Origin: Streptomyces xylophagus
GTDB taxonomy: Bacteria; Actinomycetota; Actinomycetes; Streptomycetales; Streptomycetaceae
DNA: 64,000 nt
Reading direction: 5' to 3'
Assembly: GCF_000716435.1 (NCBI RefSeq)
Contig: NZ_JNWO01000001.1
Location: 682,001-746,000, forward strand
A program made the position numbers and the translations under genes. The first letter of the stretch is position 1. The number at the start of each line of letters is the position of its first letter. Shown here in pieces: positions 1 to 7,870 of this stretch. The notes beneath the pieces were generated by a model. That model had not been told where the DNA came from and ran no database searches. It saw only the letters and a program-made list of their open reading frames with translations.

Positions 1-752
1 CTGGACAACTCCTCGTACACCGACCGCAGTTCGGGCCCGGGCGCGAGACCCAGCTCGTCGGCCAGCTGTTCGCGGATTCCGGTGTAGACGTGCAGCGCGT
101 CCGCGCTGGAGCCGGCGGCCGCGAGCGAGCGCATCAAGGCCGCGGCCAGCTGCTCGGACAGAGGGTGGTCGGCCAGCAGGGGCCGCAGCAGTTCGGGCAC
201 CTTGTCCGAGCCGGCCTGGCGCAGACAGACCTGTGCCCAGGCACACGCCGCCTCGATCCGTTCCTGAGCCCAGGCCGCCCGCATCCGTTCGGCCCAGCCT
301 CCGGGCAGTCCCTCCAGCGCGGCGCCGCGCCATAGACGCAGCGCCTGTTCGAGGAACTCGGCACGCTCCGAGTCGGAGTACGTGGGCTTGCGACCGCGCG
401 CGACGAGAACACGGAACCGCGTCAGATCGACAGCATCGTCGTCCGCCTTCACCACGTATCCGCCGGACACCTTCCCCAGACGGAGTGAGGGGCTTTCGGC
501 CCCCGCGCCGCTCTCCTGGGCCGCAGCTTCGTCCAACAGCCGTCGCAAGCGGCTGACGTGGGAGTAGACCACCGAGCGCGCGCCGTCGGGCGGATCGCCG
601 TCCCAGAGCCGATCGATGAGCGTCTCCACGGCCACGGGCCGTCCGGCGTCCGCCGCCAGCGCGGCCAGGACCGCCCGCCTGCGTGGCTGCCCCAGATCCC
701 ACTCGCTGTGCGCGGCGAGCAAGTGCATCTGGCCGAGCAGAAGGAGCTTCAA
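1..752 (-). CDS. SARP-family transcriptional activator, N-terminal part (runs off the left edge)
   Basis: The minus-strand frame reads as the first about 250 residues of a Streptomyces antibiotic regulatory protein. A winged-helix DNA-binding domain (roughly residues 15-95, with LGQPRRRAVLAALA and VVYSHVSRLRRLL) is followed by a bacterial transcriptional activation domain that ends in ELADELGLAPGPELRSVYE, a hallmark of AfsR/RedD-type proteins. The gene continues beyond base 1, so I cannot tell whether it has an AfsR-like NB-ARC half. I chose the TTG at 752 because the family starts just before an L-x-LLG motif and GGAGGG lies at 756-761. TTG 755 and ATG 728 are alternatives. SARPs activate promoters through heptameric direct repeats, and such repeats sit immediately upstream. 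Confidence 0.85.
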   Translation of the reverse strand, partial: MKLLLLGQMHLLAAHSEWDLGQPRRRAVLAALAADAGRPVAVETLIDRLWDGDPPDGARSVVYSHVSRLRRLLDEAAAQESGAGAESPSLRLGKVSGGYVVKADDDAVDLTRFRVLVARGRKPTYSDSERAEFLEQALRLWRGAALEGLPGGWAERMRAAWAQERIEAACAWAQVCLRQAGSDKVPELLRPLLADHPLSEQLAAALMRSLAAAGSSADALHVYTGIREQLADELGLAPGPELRSVYEELS

Positions 753-764
753 CAACCCTCCATC

Positions 765-793
765 GCAAGATTTTCGCAAGATGCATCCTAGAT
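765..793. promoter_or_regulatory. SARP-type heptamer direct repeats (three, 11-bp period)
   Basis: GCAAGAT occurs at 765-771 and again at 776-782, and a weaker CCTAGAT follows at 787-793, each with a 4-bp spacer. Seven-base repeats spaced by one helical turn are the known architecture of SARP binding sites. The array lies between the divergent SARP gene and the secreted DUF2690 gene, and a near copy lies upstream of the next secreted-protein gene at 3100-3117. Binding is inferred from layout only. Confidence 0.6.
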
Positions 794-870
794 CCTCACA
801 TGAGTGGTCGTCAGGCGGACGGCCAACCCAACTGCCGTACGCATAAGGGACGTTGACGAGGAGACAGGTC

Positions 871-1317
871 ATGAAAGTTCGCAACTGGGGCGCATCGGTG
901 ACGGTCCTCGTCCTCGCCGCGGCGGGAACCGCGATCGCCACTCCGGCGAGCGCCGCCGGCTGTTACGGATCCTCGTGCGAGGGCAAGGATCCCGCCGCCT
1001 ACTGTCAGAGCGACGCCATCACACCCTCCAACGGCGCCGTGTGGCTCGGCCCGGCCTACGTGGAACTGCGCTACAGCCCCAGCTGCCGTGCGGCCTGGGC
1101 CCGCATATCGCACGCTCCCTATGTCCCGCAGGACCAGTCCACACCGTGGGCCACCGTCCACCGCACCAGCGACGGCAAGGAGTACACCTGCTCCGTGCCT
1201 CAGGGCGCCACGGGCTGCTACACCAAGATGGTCAACGACATCAACGTGAAGTCGTTCGCGAAGGGCATGTACGACGGCGGCGCGCAGATCTGGCAGGGCT
1301 CCACCGGCTCCTACTGA
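871..1317 (+). CDS. Secreted DUF2690-family protein
   Basis: This 148-residue protein begins with a Sec signal peptide (a KVRN n-region, then a hydrophobic stretch to about residue 22, with a likely cut after ASA near residue 28). The mature part opens with CYGSSCEGKDP and later has VELRYSPSCRAAWARI, the pattern of DUF2690, a family of small exported actinobacterial proteins of unknown function. Cysteines at 31, 36 and 45 and further ones downstream suggest disulfides. The ATG at 871 is favoured over the upstream in-frame TTG because GAGGAG at 858-863 is well spaced from it. The gene is divergent from the SARP gene and has SARP-like repeats about 80 bp upstream, so it is probably activated by that regulator. 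The function is unknown. Confidence 0.85.
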   Translation: MKVRNWGASVTVLVLAAAGTAIATPASAAGCYGSSCEGKDPAAYCQSDAITPSNGAVWLGPAYVELRYSPSCRAAWARISHAPYVPQDQSTPWATVHRTSDGKEYTCSVPQGATGCYTKMVNDINVKSFAKGMYDGGAQIWQGSTGSY

Positions 1318-1443
1318 CCTCCCGCACGTAGCGAACAGGGCCGCCTTGAGGGCGGGGTTGACCCTCGCGCCGACGACGGGGAACAGGTGGGGGAGCGCCT
1401 GCTCCGCGGCTTGCGGCAGGGTGCTGGGTCGGTGCGATGAGAA

Positions 1444-1474
1444 GGCCCCGGCTGTACGGGGGACAGCCGGGGCC
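1444..1474. terminator. Strong stem-loop, probable terminator
   Basis: A perfect 12-bp inverted repeat (GGCCCCGGCTGT at 1444-1455 and its complement at 1463-1474) encloses a 7-nt loop. It lies about 130 bp after the stop of the DUF2690 gene. There is no T-run, as is usual for Streptomyces terminators. Confidence 0.7.
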
Positions 1475-2049
1475 GACGGGAAGCGACGAGGGCAGGGGCG
1501 CGGGACGCTGCTCGTGTCTGGCGGTGGGAGCGATGACGATCCGTACCGGGAGAGTGGCCACCCTCCCGGCCACGGCTACCGGGGCTGGGGCCTGTGCGAG
1601 GTTGTGATCGACCGCCGGGTGCTCCTGGGCAAGTAGCCCTGGTCGGCGGGCTCATGAGTTGCATATGGTCGGCATGCACACCGGCAACGCGTACGTTCGT
1701 GTACCTCGCGCGGACGGCAGTACCCTCCCCTTGAACCCCCGAACCCCCGAACGAACTTCATCGGCGGGGGCGACGGAACCCGGCGCAGCGTGGAAACCCT
1801 GTACTCATCAGTCAAGAGCCGCTTCTGATCGCGTGTGCCCTTGCCGATGACTGGATGACTGGTGCCCTTCGCTCACCGGGCACTGGCACGGCCGCGCGAA
1901 GTGAGGGCATTCATACGGGAGTTCAGCTCGCTGGATTCCCGACCGGTCATCTCCAGCGCCGCTCTGTGGCACTCGCCACCCGTCCCGCGGCCGACACGGA
2001 GGCAGCGACATGGATCGAGTGTCGCCGCCCGACACCGAGGTGGCCTCTC
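1475..2049. other. Intergenic stretch, no gene recognised
   Basis: No frame here combines a ribosome site, good codon bias and recognisable family similarity. There is a short repeat of the unit GAACCCCC near 1733-1752. The right end runs into degraded DNA next to the IS701 remnant. Confidence 0.5.
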
Positions 2050-2970
2050 GACCATGACGTCGATAGCGTGAGGCGACCGGCGGACCACCATCCACCCCTG
2101 CTGGATAGGCTCGTTGCCGTCGAATTCCCACACTGAAGGCAGGCGGGCGGCGGCCGAGTCGTAGAGCCGTTCACCCTTGGCTCCCGGCCCCGCCGACAGA
2201 CGCTGCCGCGCCGCAGGCGGAGCCTGGGCGAGGGGATGGCCAGTGCGCGGACCGCGGACCTGTGCTGCTACTTGTGCACTACGGCCACGTAGGAGAGGCC
2301 GCGCTCTTCGGTGAAGGGCCTGAAGTGCGAGTCCTGTCCGTAGGCGGAGTCTGCGGTAACCCACGCGATGGGATGGGGGGAAGCCGGAAGCCCAGGACGC
2401 GCAGGATCATGTCTCGGGCGGGGTTGCCCTTGGCGGCGCAGGTCTGCTCGTCGGGGATGCGGGCCGCTTGGCAGCGTTCCCGGTCGTCGGTCCGGTACTT
2501 GGGCAGGTAGAGCTCGTGGTCGATCCGGGTGTGGCCGCAGGCGGCGGTGAAGGCGGCGAAGACACTGATCCGGCAGTTCTCGGTCCGTCCGACAGTGCCC
2601 TTCTTCACGAAGCCGATGTCGTCGAGGATCAACACACCGTCTGCCTCGCCGAGTTGTCCGGCCGCGTATGCCTGGAGGTCGTCACGGAGGCCGTCGCCGT
2701 CCCAGCGGCTGCGGGAGAGCGAGAGCAGGTGCTACAGGTCGTGTGGGGCGGCGTGGCCAGCGTGTTGGGCGGATGGCAGTTGTACTTTCGGCTGACCGGT
2801 CCGGGCAGTCCGGGCAGTCCGCGGATGCAGTCGCGCATCCGCTGCCGAGTCTCCACCTGGGCGGAACGCACTCCGGTCCGCCGGAAGGGTTCTTCGAGTT
2901 CAAGTTCCCAGGTGTTTGTCGGTACATCGTGAATTACGACGACGGGACTGCTCGCCGGGCTGTCATGCAT
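2050..2970 (-). pseudogene. Degraded IS701-family transposase
   Basis: Pieces of an IS701-type DDE transposase can be read in different minus-strand frames. From N to C they are RGLPGLPGPVSRKYN (about 2820), HAGHAAPHDL followed by an in-frame TAG and HLLSLSRSRWD (about 2700-2765), then LILDDIGFVKKG with GRTENCRISVF and DHELYLPKYRTDDRERC (about 2480-2640), then WVTADSAYGQDSHF (about 2330), and GERLYDSAAARLP with EFDGNEP (about 2110-2180). The stop and at least two frameshifts make it non-functional. It separates the two SARP-site genes. The outer boundaries are approximate and I did not find terminal repeats. Confidence 0.75.
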
Positions 2971-3099
2971 AAGGCGTGGGCACACGCTGGCGGGACTGTC
3001 TGTCCGAGGCCGTCCCACGCATGCCCAACTCCCCCTGCACTCCCTACGGCCAATCCGTTGACCAGGAGAAATGCGCGGATCCAGTGAGAGCACTAGGGC

Positions 3100-3117
3100 G
3101 CAAGATTTTCACAAGGT
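3100..3117. promoter_or_regulatory. Second SARP-type direct repeat
   Basis: GCAAGAT at 3100-3106, TTTC, then ACAAGGT at 3111-3117 reproduces the first two repeats and spacer of the site at 765-782. Sixteen of 17 bases match from the preceding C onward. It lies about 150 bp upstream of the secreted-protein gene at 3266, so the two secreted genes may form one small regulon. Confidence 0.5.
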
Positions 3118-3265
3118 CCCTGGCGCATCTTTTGGTGTGCAACGCGGAACGCCGCTGAACGGAGTCATCAGCGAGATCGGCGTCCGCAACGCGGGACGAG
3201 TCGGGCCTCCGGCCCAGTGCTTGCCCCAGCCCACCGTGACATCTCCTCGACAGAAAGAGGCAGAC

Positions 3266-3652
3266 ATGCGCATGCCGTTCCTCAAACGGACTCTCGCCAT
3301 GGCGTTCGCCATGGCTGCCGGTGCGGCCGTCTTCTCCGCAACACCCGCCAGCGCCAGTACCTACAACGGATGCGTGTATCCCCGCGTCTGCTTCTATCTC
3401 ACCGACAGCGACTGGGACGCGGGCTCGCCCACCGCCGCGTATCAGGACGTGACCAGCTACTACCAAACCCTCGGCTCGAAGAGCAAGGGCGCCAACTACG
3501 TGTGGAACACCCGCAATGACGACCGGGCGTACCTGAGGTACCTGTACGGCGGCGACACGTACTACACCTGCCTGGCGCCGAACGAAGGGGTCTACTTCTC
3601 CTCTTCTTTCACGGTGACCGGCATCGAGATCCAGACGGCATCCAGCTGCTGA
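3266..3652 (+). CDS. Small secreted protein, possibly peptidase-inhibitor I36-like
   Basis: The 128-residue product has a clear signal peptide (FLKR, then a hydrophobic core, with a likely cut after ATPASA at residue 30). The mature domain is rich in Tyr, Ser, Gly and Asp and has four cysteines, with the pattern C-V-Y-P-R-V-C-F-Y near residues 36-44. This recalls the beta-rich Streptomyces metalloprotease inhibitor/I36 group, in which a CxxxxxCFY start is common. I make that link from the motif only. AAAGAGG ends six bases before the ATG. The gene stands alone after a SARP-like repeat, and its extracellular role is unknown. Confidence 0.7.
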   Translation: MRMPFLKRTLAMAFAMAAGAAVFSATPASASTYNGCVYPRVCFYLTDSDWDAGSPTAAYQDVTSYYQTLGSKSKGANYVWNTRNDDRAYLRYLYGGDTYYTCLAPNEGVYFSSSFTVTGIEIQTASSC

Positions 3653-3749
3653 CAACCGAGCGCGCTGCGTGGGCCCCATCGCCGGGCGGCATTGGGGCCC
3701 ACATGTCCGTCCGCGCCGCAGTGCCCTGGACCTCGGTGAACTTCTCCTC

Positions 3750-4260
3750 GCGACCTTGGACATGGTTCCGTCAGCGGTGAGCGAGAACACGGTGCCGTCG
3801 CCGACGTCGATGAGGATGTGGGCGCCGGTGCTGATGTCTATGCCGGGCATGGACATCAGGACCTTGGAAAAAGGGTGGGCCTCCAGCAGTTTCTCGATTC
3901 GGTGGGCCAGCAGTTCGCGCTGGTCGGGGACGGACTGCAGGGAGTTGGCAAGACTGGGGACGATCAGTGCGGCGGCGTCCGTGCCCAGGACGACGACGGT
4001 CTGTTCGTCGGGTGCGGTGAAGATGTCGTCGATCAGCCTCGCTGCCATCCTGGGCGCCTTTGGACGGATCAGGGTGATGAGCCGTCGGCGTCCGGCCTTG
4101 CGGAGCCGGGTCGGCGAGCTGAACTGGTCCAGCAGCCTGAGCACGGCGGGGTGCTGCATGCGCGGGCCGAAGACTCGTTCTAGGTGCGGGTGGATCTGCG
4201 TGAACAGGCCCCGCAAGCGGTTGGACAGGCGGGTAGCCTCGGCGGCGAGGTCGTCTACAT
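3750..4260 (-). pseudogene. IS110-family transposase fragment
   Basis: The minus strand encodes the middle of an IS110-type (DEDD) transposase, including LRGLFTQIHPHLERVFG, HPAVLRLLDQF, LANSLQSVPDQRELLAHRIEKLL and a PGIDISTGAHIL segment matching the start of the transposase-20 domain. Both ends are missing: the N-terminal DEDD catalytic part is absent and the C-terminus stops after about 170 residues. A related IS110 fragment lies at 48097-48750, with nearly the same LANSLQSV segment. The gene is dead. Confidence 0.75.
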
Positions 4261-4351
4261 CTGTCCTTCGAAGGCAAGACCGTGAGCTGATCGCGCTCGT
4301 CACGCGCGCACGACACGCTGAAGGACTCCTCTGTAACACCGGTTGGCCCCC

Positions 4352-4498
4352 GTGAATGGGCTGGGGAAGGGGCTCGCGGGCGTTGAGCCGTTCGACATCA
4401 TGATCGACACTCTGGAGTCCTTCCCAACCGGCGTGATCGCCGACATCCATCCCGACGAGCCCATCTCCTCGATGTCGGGGCACATGGTAAAGTTTTAA
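4352..4498 (+). pseudogene. Possible C-terminal remnant of an unidentified gene
   Basis: After the IS110 scrap, a 48-codon plus-strand frame reads coherently (PFDIMIDTLESFP, GVIADIHPDEPISSMSGHM) and ends at TAA 4496-4498. The residue mix looks like the tail of a real enzyme rather than antisense noise, but I do not recognise the family, and there is no start with a ribosome site. It may have been truncated by the IS110 insertion. Confidence 0.3.
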
Positions 4499-4511
4499 GA
4501 TGGTTGGTCAT
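4495..4511. promoter_or_regulatory. Putative TetR operator, copy 1
   Basis: The 17-bp element TTAAGATGGTTGGTCAT ends 23 bp before the GTG start of the TetR gene. Thirteen of 17 positions, including both outer blocks TTAAGA and GGTCAT, recur in the same orientation upstream of the alcohol dehydrogenase gene (7040-7056). It may be an autoregulatory operator. Confidence 0.5.
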
Positions 4512-4534
4512 ATTGCCGCGAAGGGGTACTCCTG

Positions 4535-5107
4535 GTGAGCAGAAGGAGTATGCGAGAAGAGATCGTCGACGCGGCGGTCGAGCAGTTCCACGCGCGCGGG
4601 TTCAACGCGGCGGGGGTCAAGGACATCACCGACAGCGCAGGTGTCCCGAAGGGGTCGTTCTACAACCACTTCGTGAGCAAGGAGGCGCTGGCCGTGGTGG
4701 CCCTGGGACGGTATGGCGAGAGCCGCCGGCTCCCGGAGCTCGGCGACGCGTCGGTCGATCCGCTGTTGCGCCTGCGGCAGCACTTCGAATTCCTCCGTGA
4801 CGAGAACACCGGCCGGGACTACTCGCGTGGCTGCCTCATCGGCGGCTTCGGCACGGAAATGGCCGACCACAGCGATGTGATCCGTGAGGCGGTACGGGTC
4901 AGCCTGGAGCGCTGGGCACAGGCTCTCGCGGCTCCGATCGCCCAGGCGCAGGAGTCGGGCCGGATTACGGCTGCCATGAACGCGGAGGCGCTGGCCCGGT
5001 TCATCCTCAATGCCTGGGAGGGAACGCTCATCTCCGCCCGCTCCGAGCATTCGGAAGCCTCCTACGAGGTCTTCTTCGACACCGTGTTCGGCACACTGCT
5101 CGCCTGA
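4535..5107 (+). CDS. TetR/AcrR-family transcriptional repressor
   Basis: The 190-residue protein has the TetR helix-turn-helix at residues 8-50 (EEIVDAAVEQFHARGF, then VKDITDSAGVPKGSFYNHF) and an all-helical ligand domain containing RGCLIGGFGTEMAD, as in YxaF/LmrA-like regulators. It starts with GTG at 4535, preceded by an AAGGGG-like ribosome site. The two genes after it run convergently on the other strand (a small conserved protein and an alcohol dehydrogenase). The TetR promoter and the dehydrogenase promoter carry the same operator-like 17-mer. I infer that it represses itself and that operon and responds to a small lipophilic substrate. Confidence 0.88.
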   Translation: MSRRSMREEIVDAAVEQFHARGFNAAGVKDITDSAGVPKGSFYNHFVSKEALAVVALGRYGESRRLPELGDASVDPLLRLRQHFEFLRDENTGRDYSRGCLIGGFGTEMADHSDVIREAVRVSLERWAQALAAPIAQAQESGRITAAMNAEALARFILNAWEGTLISARSEHSEASYEVFFDTVFGTLLA

Positions 5108-5210
5108 GTGCGCAGGGGCGCCGCCACAGTTCCACGGCCCGAGGGCGCTGCCACCGAGCCCCCTGCCGCCGACAGCAGGGGGCTCGACGGGGCACATGGT
5201 GCACCGCATG

Positions 5211-5939
5211 TCATTCGAGCGTGATCTTGTCGAGGTCGATGGTGACGAGCAGCAGATCCAGGTTGGGCGTTCCGTCCTCGTCGAGGGCGTAGACCCGCCG
5301 CTTGGTCGGGACCTTGATCCCGTCGAACTCCCGGTATTCCGAGGGGTAGTGGGCGGTCGGTCCGCCCGCGACGATCTCGGCGTTGTAGTCGTGCCGCTTG
5401 AACAGCCCGTCGCTGCCGATGTAGAAGGTCTGCTCCTTGGAGTGGGTCGCGATGCTGTCGGGGAACGTCACCTTCAGCCGCCGCCACGTCTGCCCGTCTT
5501 CTTCCCAGGGTGTCAGCTCCTCGGTTGTGAAGCCGGGCATGGTGAAGGAGAAGGGCGCGGTCAGATACGTCCACATGGCGGTTCCGGCGAAGTACGCCAA
5601 CTGCAGTTCGTCCCACGGGGTTTCGAGGACGTGCCCGGCGAAGGAGTCCCGCGGATTGTCCCGTTCGGCCAGCACCTCACCCGTATCGGTCTCGATCGCG
5701 ACGCGCTTGGAGGTGAGGGCAGTACGTCGGCCCTCCTCCTTGATCGGGAAGTGGCTTGCGAACTGGCGGTGCAGATCGACGCGGACGTGGGTATCGGCGA
5801 GGACACCTTCCTGCCCCTTGAGCCCCCACAGCGGTCCACCGTTGCGGAGGTGCGCGGTGAGGGATGTGAACTCGTTCCACCGGTCGAGGCCGCCGTGCGC
5901 GGCGATGGTCTGATCCTGGAGGCTGCTGTTCTCATTCAT
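5211..5939 (-). CDS. Conserved protein, possibly of LolA-like fold
   Basis: The protein has 242 residues and no signal peptide or membrane segment. It opens with AAHGGLDRWNEFTSL and has alternating beta-type segments such as TWRRLKVTFPDSIATHSKEQTFYIGSDGLFKRHDY and a closing KVPTKRRVYALDEDG. This layout resembles the lipoprotein-localisation (LolA/LppX) half-barrel used by many proteins that carry hydrophobic molecules, but I see no diagnostic motif. Its ATG lies two bases after the dehydrogenase stop, so the two are translated together. It may bind or process the same substrate. The function is unassigned. Confidence 0.7.
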   Translation of the reverse strand: MNENSSLQDQTIAAHGGLDRWNEFTSLTAHLRNGGPLWGLKGQEGVLADTHVRVDLHRQFASHFPIKEEGRRTALTSKRVAIETDTGEVLAERDNPRDSFAGHVLETPWDELQLAYFAGTAMWTYLTAPFSFTMPGFTTEELTPWEEDGQTWRRLKVTFPDSIATHSKEQTFYIGSDGLFKRHDYNAEIVAGGPTAHYPSEYREFDGIKVPTKRRVYALDEDGTPNLDLLLVTIDLDKITLE

Positions 5940-5941
5940 TG

Positions 5942-6958
5942 TCAGACCGCCATATTCAGGACGATACGGAAGCGGGCCTCGCCGGACATCATGCGCTCGT
6001 ACGCGTGGGGCGCCTGGGCGAGCGGCATGACTTCGGTCATCGGGCGGACGTCCCGGGCCTTGGCGAACCGAAGGCTGTCCTCGTTGTCGATGGAACTGCC
6101 GGTCAGGCTTCCGGCCACGGTGCGGGTGCCGAAGATCAGGTCGATGGTCTGCACCTGGATCGGGTCGACGGTGGCACCGACGACCACCATGCGGCCGCGT
6201 GGCGCCAGCCCGGAGACGAGGGGTGACATCGAGGCACCGCTGGCAGCGGTCGCGACGACAGCGGCGGCACCGCCCAACTCCCGCAACCGCGCGCCCGCGT
6301 CCTCGGCGGAGCTGTCGATGTAGTGGTCGGCGCCGAGCCGCTTGGCCAACTCCGCTTTCTCCGTGCCGCGGGCGATCGCGGCGACGCGGAACCCCAGCTT
6401 GTTCGCGTACTGTACGCCCAGGTGCCCGAGACCGCCGATACCCTGTACGGCCACCAGCGCGCCCGGGACGTAGTCAATCTGCCGGAGCGCGCTGAACACC
6501 GTCAGTCCCGCGCACAGCAGCGGAGCCGCGTCGATCGAGCCGATCCCGTCAGGGATCCGGACCAGGCCGCTGGCCCTGGCGATCATCGACTCGGCATAGC
6601 CGCCGTCGACGTCGCTGCCCGTCTGCGGCTGGTCCGCGCAGTTGACGAAGTCGCCACGCCGGCAGAAGTCGCACACTCCGCAGTGGCCGCCCAGGTATCC
6701 CACGCCCACCCGCTCGCCGACCCGCCATGTCGTCACCCCGGGACCGACCTCGTCGATCACACCGACAGCCTCGTGTCCGGGGACCACCGGCGAGGACGGG
6801 TCGGGCCGCCTGCCCTCGACGGCCACCACGTCGGAGTGGCAGACGCCGCATGCCTCCACCCGCAGGCGCACATGCCCGAGCGGCGGTTCCTGCACCTCGC
6901 GCTCCACCAGTTCGAACTTCCGCGTCCCTGTGACCTCGAACGCTCGGTATGTGGACAT
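5942..6958 (-). CDS. Zinc-dependent alcohol dehydrogenase (MDR family)
   Basis: This 338-residue medium-chain dehydrogenase oxidises alcohols with NAD(P). The catalytic zinc ligands are Cys40 (GVCHSD), His62 with Glu63 (PGHE) and Cys149. The structural zinc site has four cysteines at 93, 96, 99 and 107 (CGVCDFCRRGDFVNC). The cofactor loop GIGGLG is at 173-178. The length and motif order are normal for AdhA/AdhP-type enzymes. It is the first gene of a two-gene operon with the LolA-like protein, and a TetR-operator-like 17-mer sits 82 bp upstream of its ATG. The substrate cannot be told from sequence. Confidence 0.92.
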   Translation of the reverse strand: MSTYRAFEVTGTRKFELVEREVQEPPLGHVRLRVEACGVCHSDVVAVEGRRPDPSSPVVPGHEAVGVIDEVGPGVTTWRVGERVGVGYLGGHCGVCDFCRRGDFVNCADQPQTGSDVDGGYAESMIARASGLVRIPDGIGSIDAAPLLCAGLTVFSALRQIDYVPGALVAVQGIGGLGHLGVQYANKLGFRVAAIARGTEKAELAKRLGADHYIDSSAEDAGARLRELGGAAAVVATAASGASMSPLVSGLAPRGRMVVVGATVDPIQVQTIDLIFGTRTVAGSLTGSSIDNEDSLRFAKARDVRPMTEVMPLAQAPHAYERMMSGEARFRIVLNMAV

Positions 6959-7039
6959 GGCACTCCCTCATGGTCGGTGGCTCGTGCGCCGGAACCTCCC
7001 GCGTATGCCGTTCGCGGGCAGACCTCGCGCTGATTCAAA

Positions 7040-7056
7040 ATGACCGGTCGTCTTAA
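7040..7056. promoter_or_regulatory. Putative TetR operator, copy 2
   Basis: Read toward the dehydrogenase gene, the element is TTAAGACGACCGGTCAT. It contains the palindrome GACCGGTC and matches the element before the TetR gene at 13 of 17 positions. Its position fits repression of the dehydrogenase operon. Confidence 0.5.
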
Positions 7057-7393
7057 CTCTACGATGACTTCTCCGCCTGAGGGCGTCAAGTCAACCGGGG
7101 GACACCGCGGGCTCCGTCAACTGGTCGTCTGTGGGCGATTTCTCGGAGTTCGTCCGACCCACCGCTCCGCGGAAACGCGAGCTGATCGCATGTGCGGATA
7201 CGACGGGCCTGCCTTGGCTGCGGGGCCAGGTCCACCGGGGGACCTGGGCCACCGTCTCTCCTTGGGCCGTAGGCGGCGGATCGCGCCCTGCGAGGAAGTG
7301 GTGGCGCATCCCGCCGGGGCTCTCGCGCTCTGTCGCCACCAGGGTTCCCTCCGTGGGGGCGTTGTTGAGCCCGGAGCCGCCGCGGGTCGACTG
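7057..7393. other. Intergenic stretch, no gene recognised
   Basis: This is about 340 bp between the dehydrogenase promoter and the 3' end of the SnoaL-like gene. Open frames on both strands have no recognisable protein motif or convincing ribosome site. Confidence 0.5.
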
Positions 7394-7870
7394 TTACTGC
7401 GCAGGCCATCCGATCGCGTCGAAGACTGCGACGGGGTCCAGGTAGTCCCGCCAGTGCGTCACTTTGCGGTCCTTGACGGTGATCACAGAGACGAAGCGGT
7501 TGTCGTAGGCCCGCCGGGTTCGGACCGCCTGCCCATGGACCGCGTACTCAAGCACGATCACCGACGTCTCGTGATCCCGGTGAACGGCCAGTTCGTCCGC
7601 GCTCCGCAGCACCATCGTGCTGCCGTAGTCGCGGTAGAGCTCGGCCACGGCCCGGCGCCCCTCAACCCGTCGCGGGTATCCGGGAACGGAGATCACGTAG
7701 TCGAAGATCACGTCTTCGGCGAGGAGATCGAAGAAGTGCCGTCCGTCGACGAAGCCTGCCAGTCCTTCCTCGATGATGCGGAAGAAGGGGGCCAACGCCT
7801 CGTAGTCCTGGAGGTCCTCGACGTCCTCGACGCCCTCGCTGTCGTTCAAGTCGTCGGTAGGCGTGGTCAC
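7394..7870 (-). CDS. SnoaL-like (NTF2-fold) protein
   Basis: The protein of about 158 residues has an N-terminal acidic segment and then a compact alpha+beta barrel with the signature order FFDLLAEDVIFDYVISVPGYPRRVEGRRAVAELYRDYG and a closing VTHWRDYLDP. That arrangement is typical of SnoaL-like polyketide cyclases, isomerases and binding proteins. The start is GTG 7870, which overlaps the stop of the upstream NmrA-like gene by GTGA and follows an AGGAGG site. I reject longer frames because they read back through the upstream gene. The coupled pair suggests joint action on a small-molecule substrate. Confidence 0.8.
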   Translation of the reverse strand: MTTPTDDLNDSEGVEDVEDLQDYEALAPFFRIIEEGLAGFVDGRHFFDLLAEDVIFDYVISVPGYPRRVEGRRAVAELYRDYGSTMVLRSADELAVHRDHETSVIVLEYAVHGQAVRTRRAYDNRFVSVITVKDRKVTHWRDYLDPVAVFDAIGWPAQ

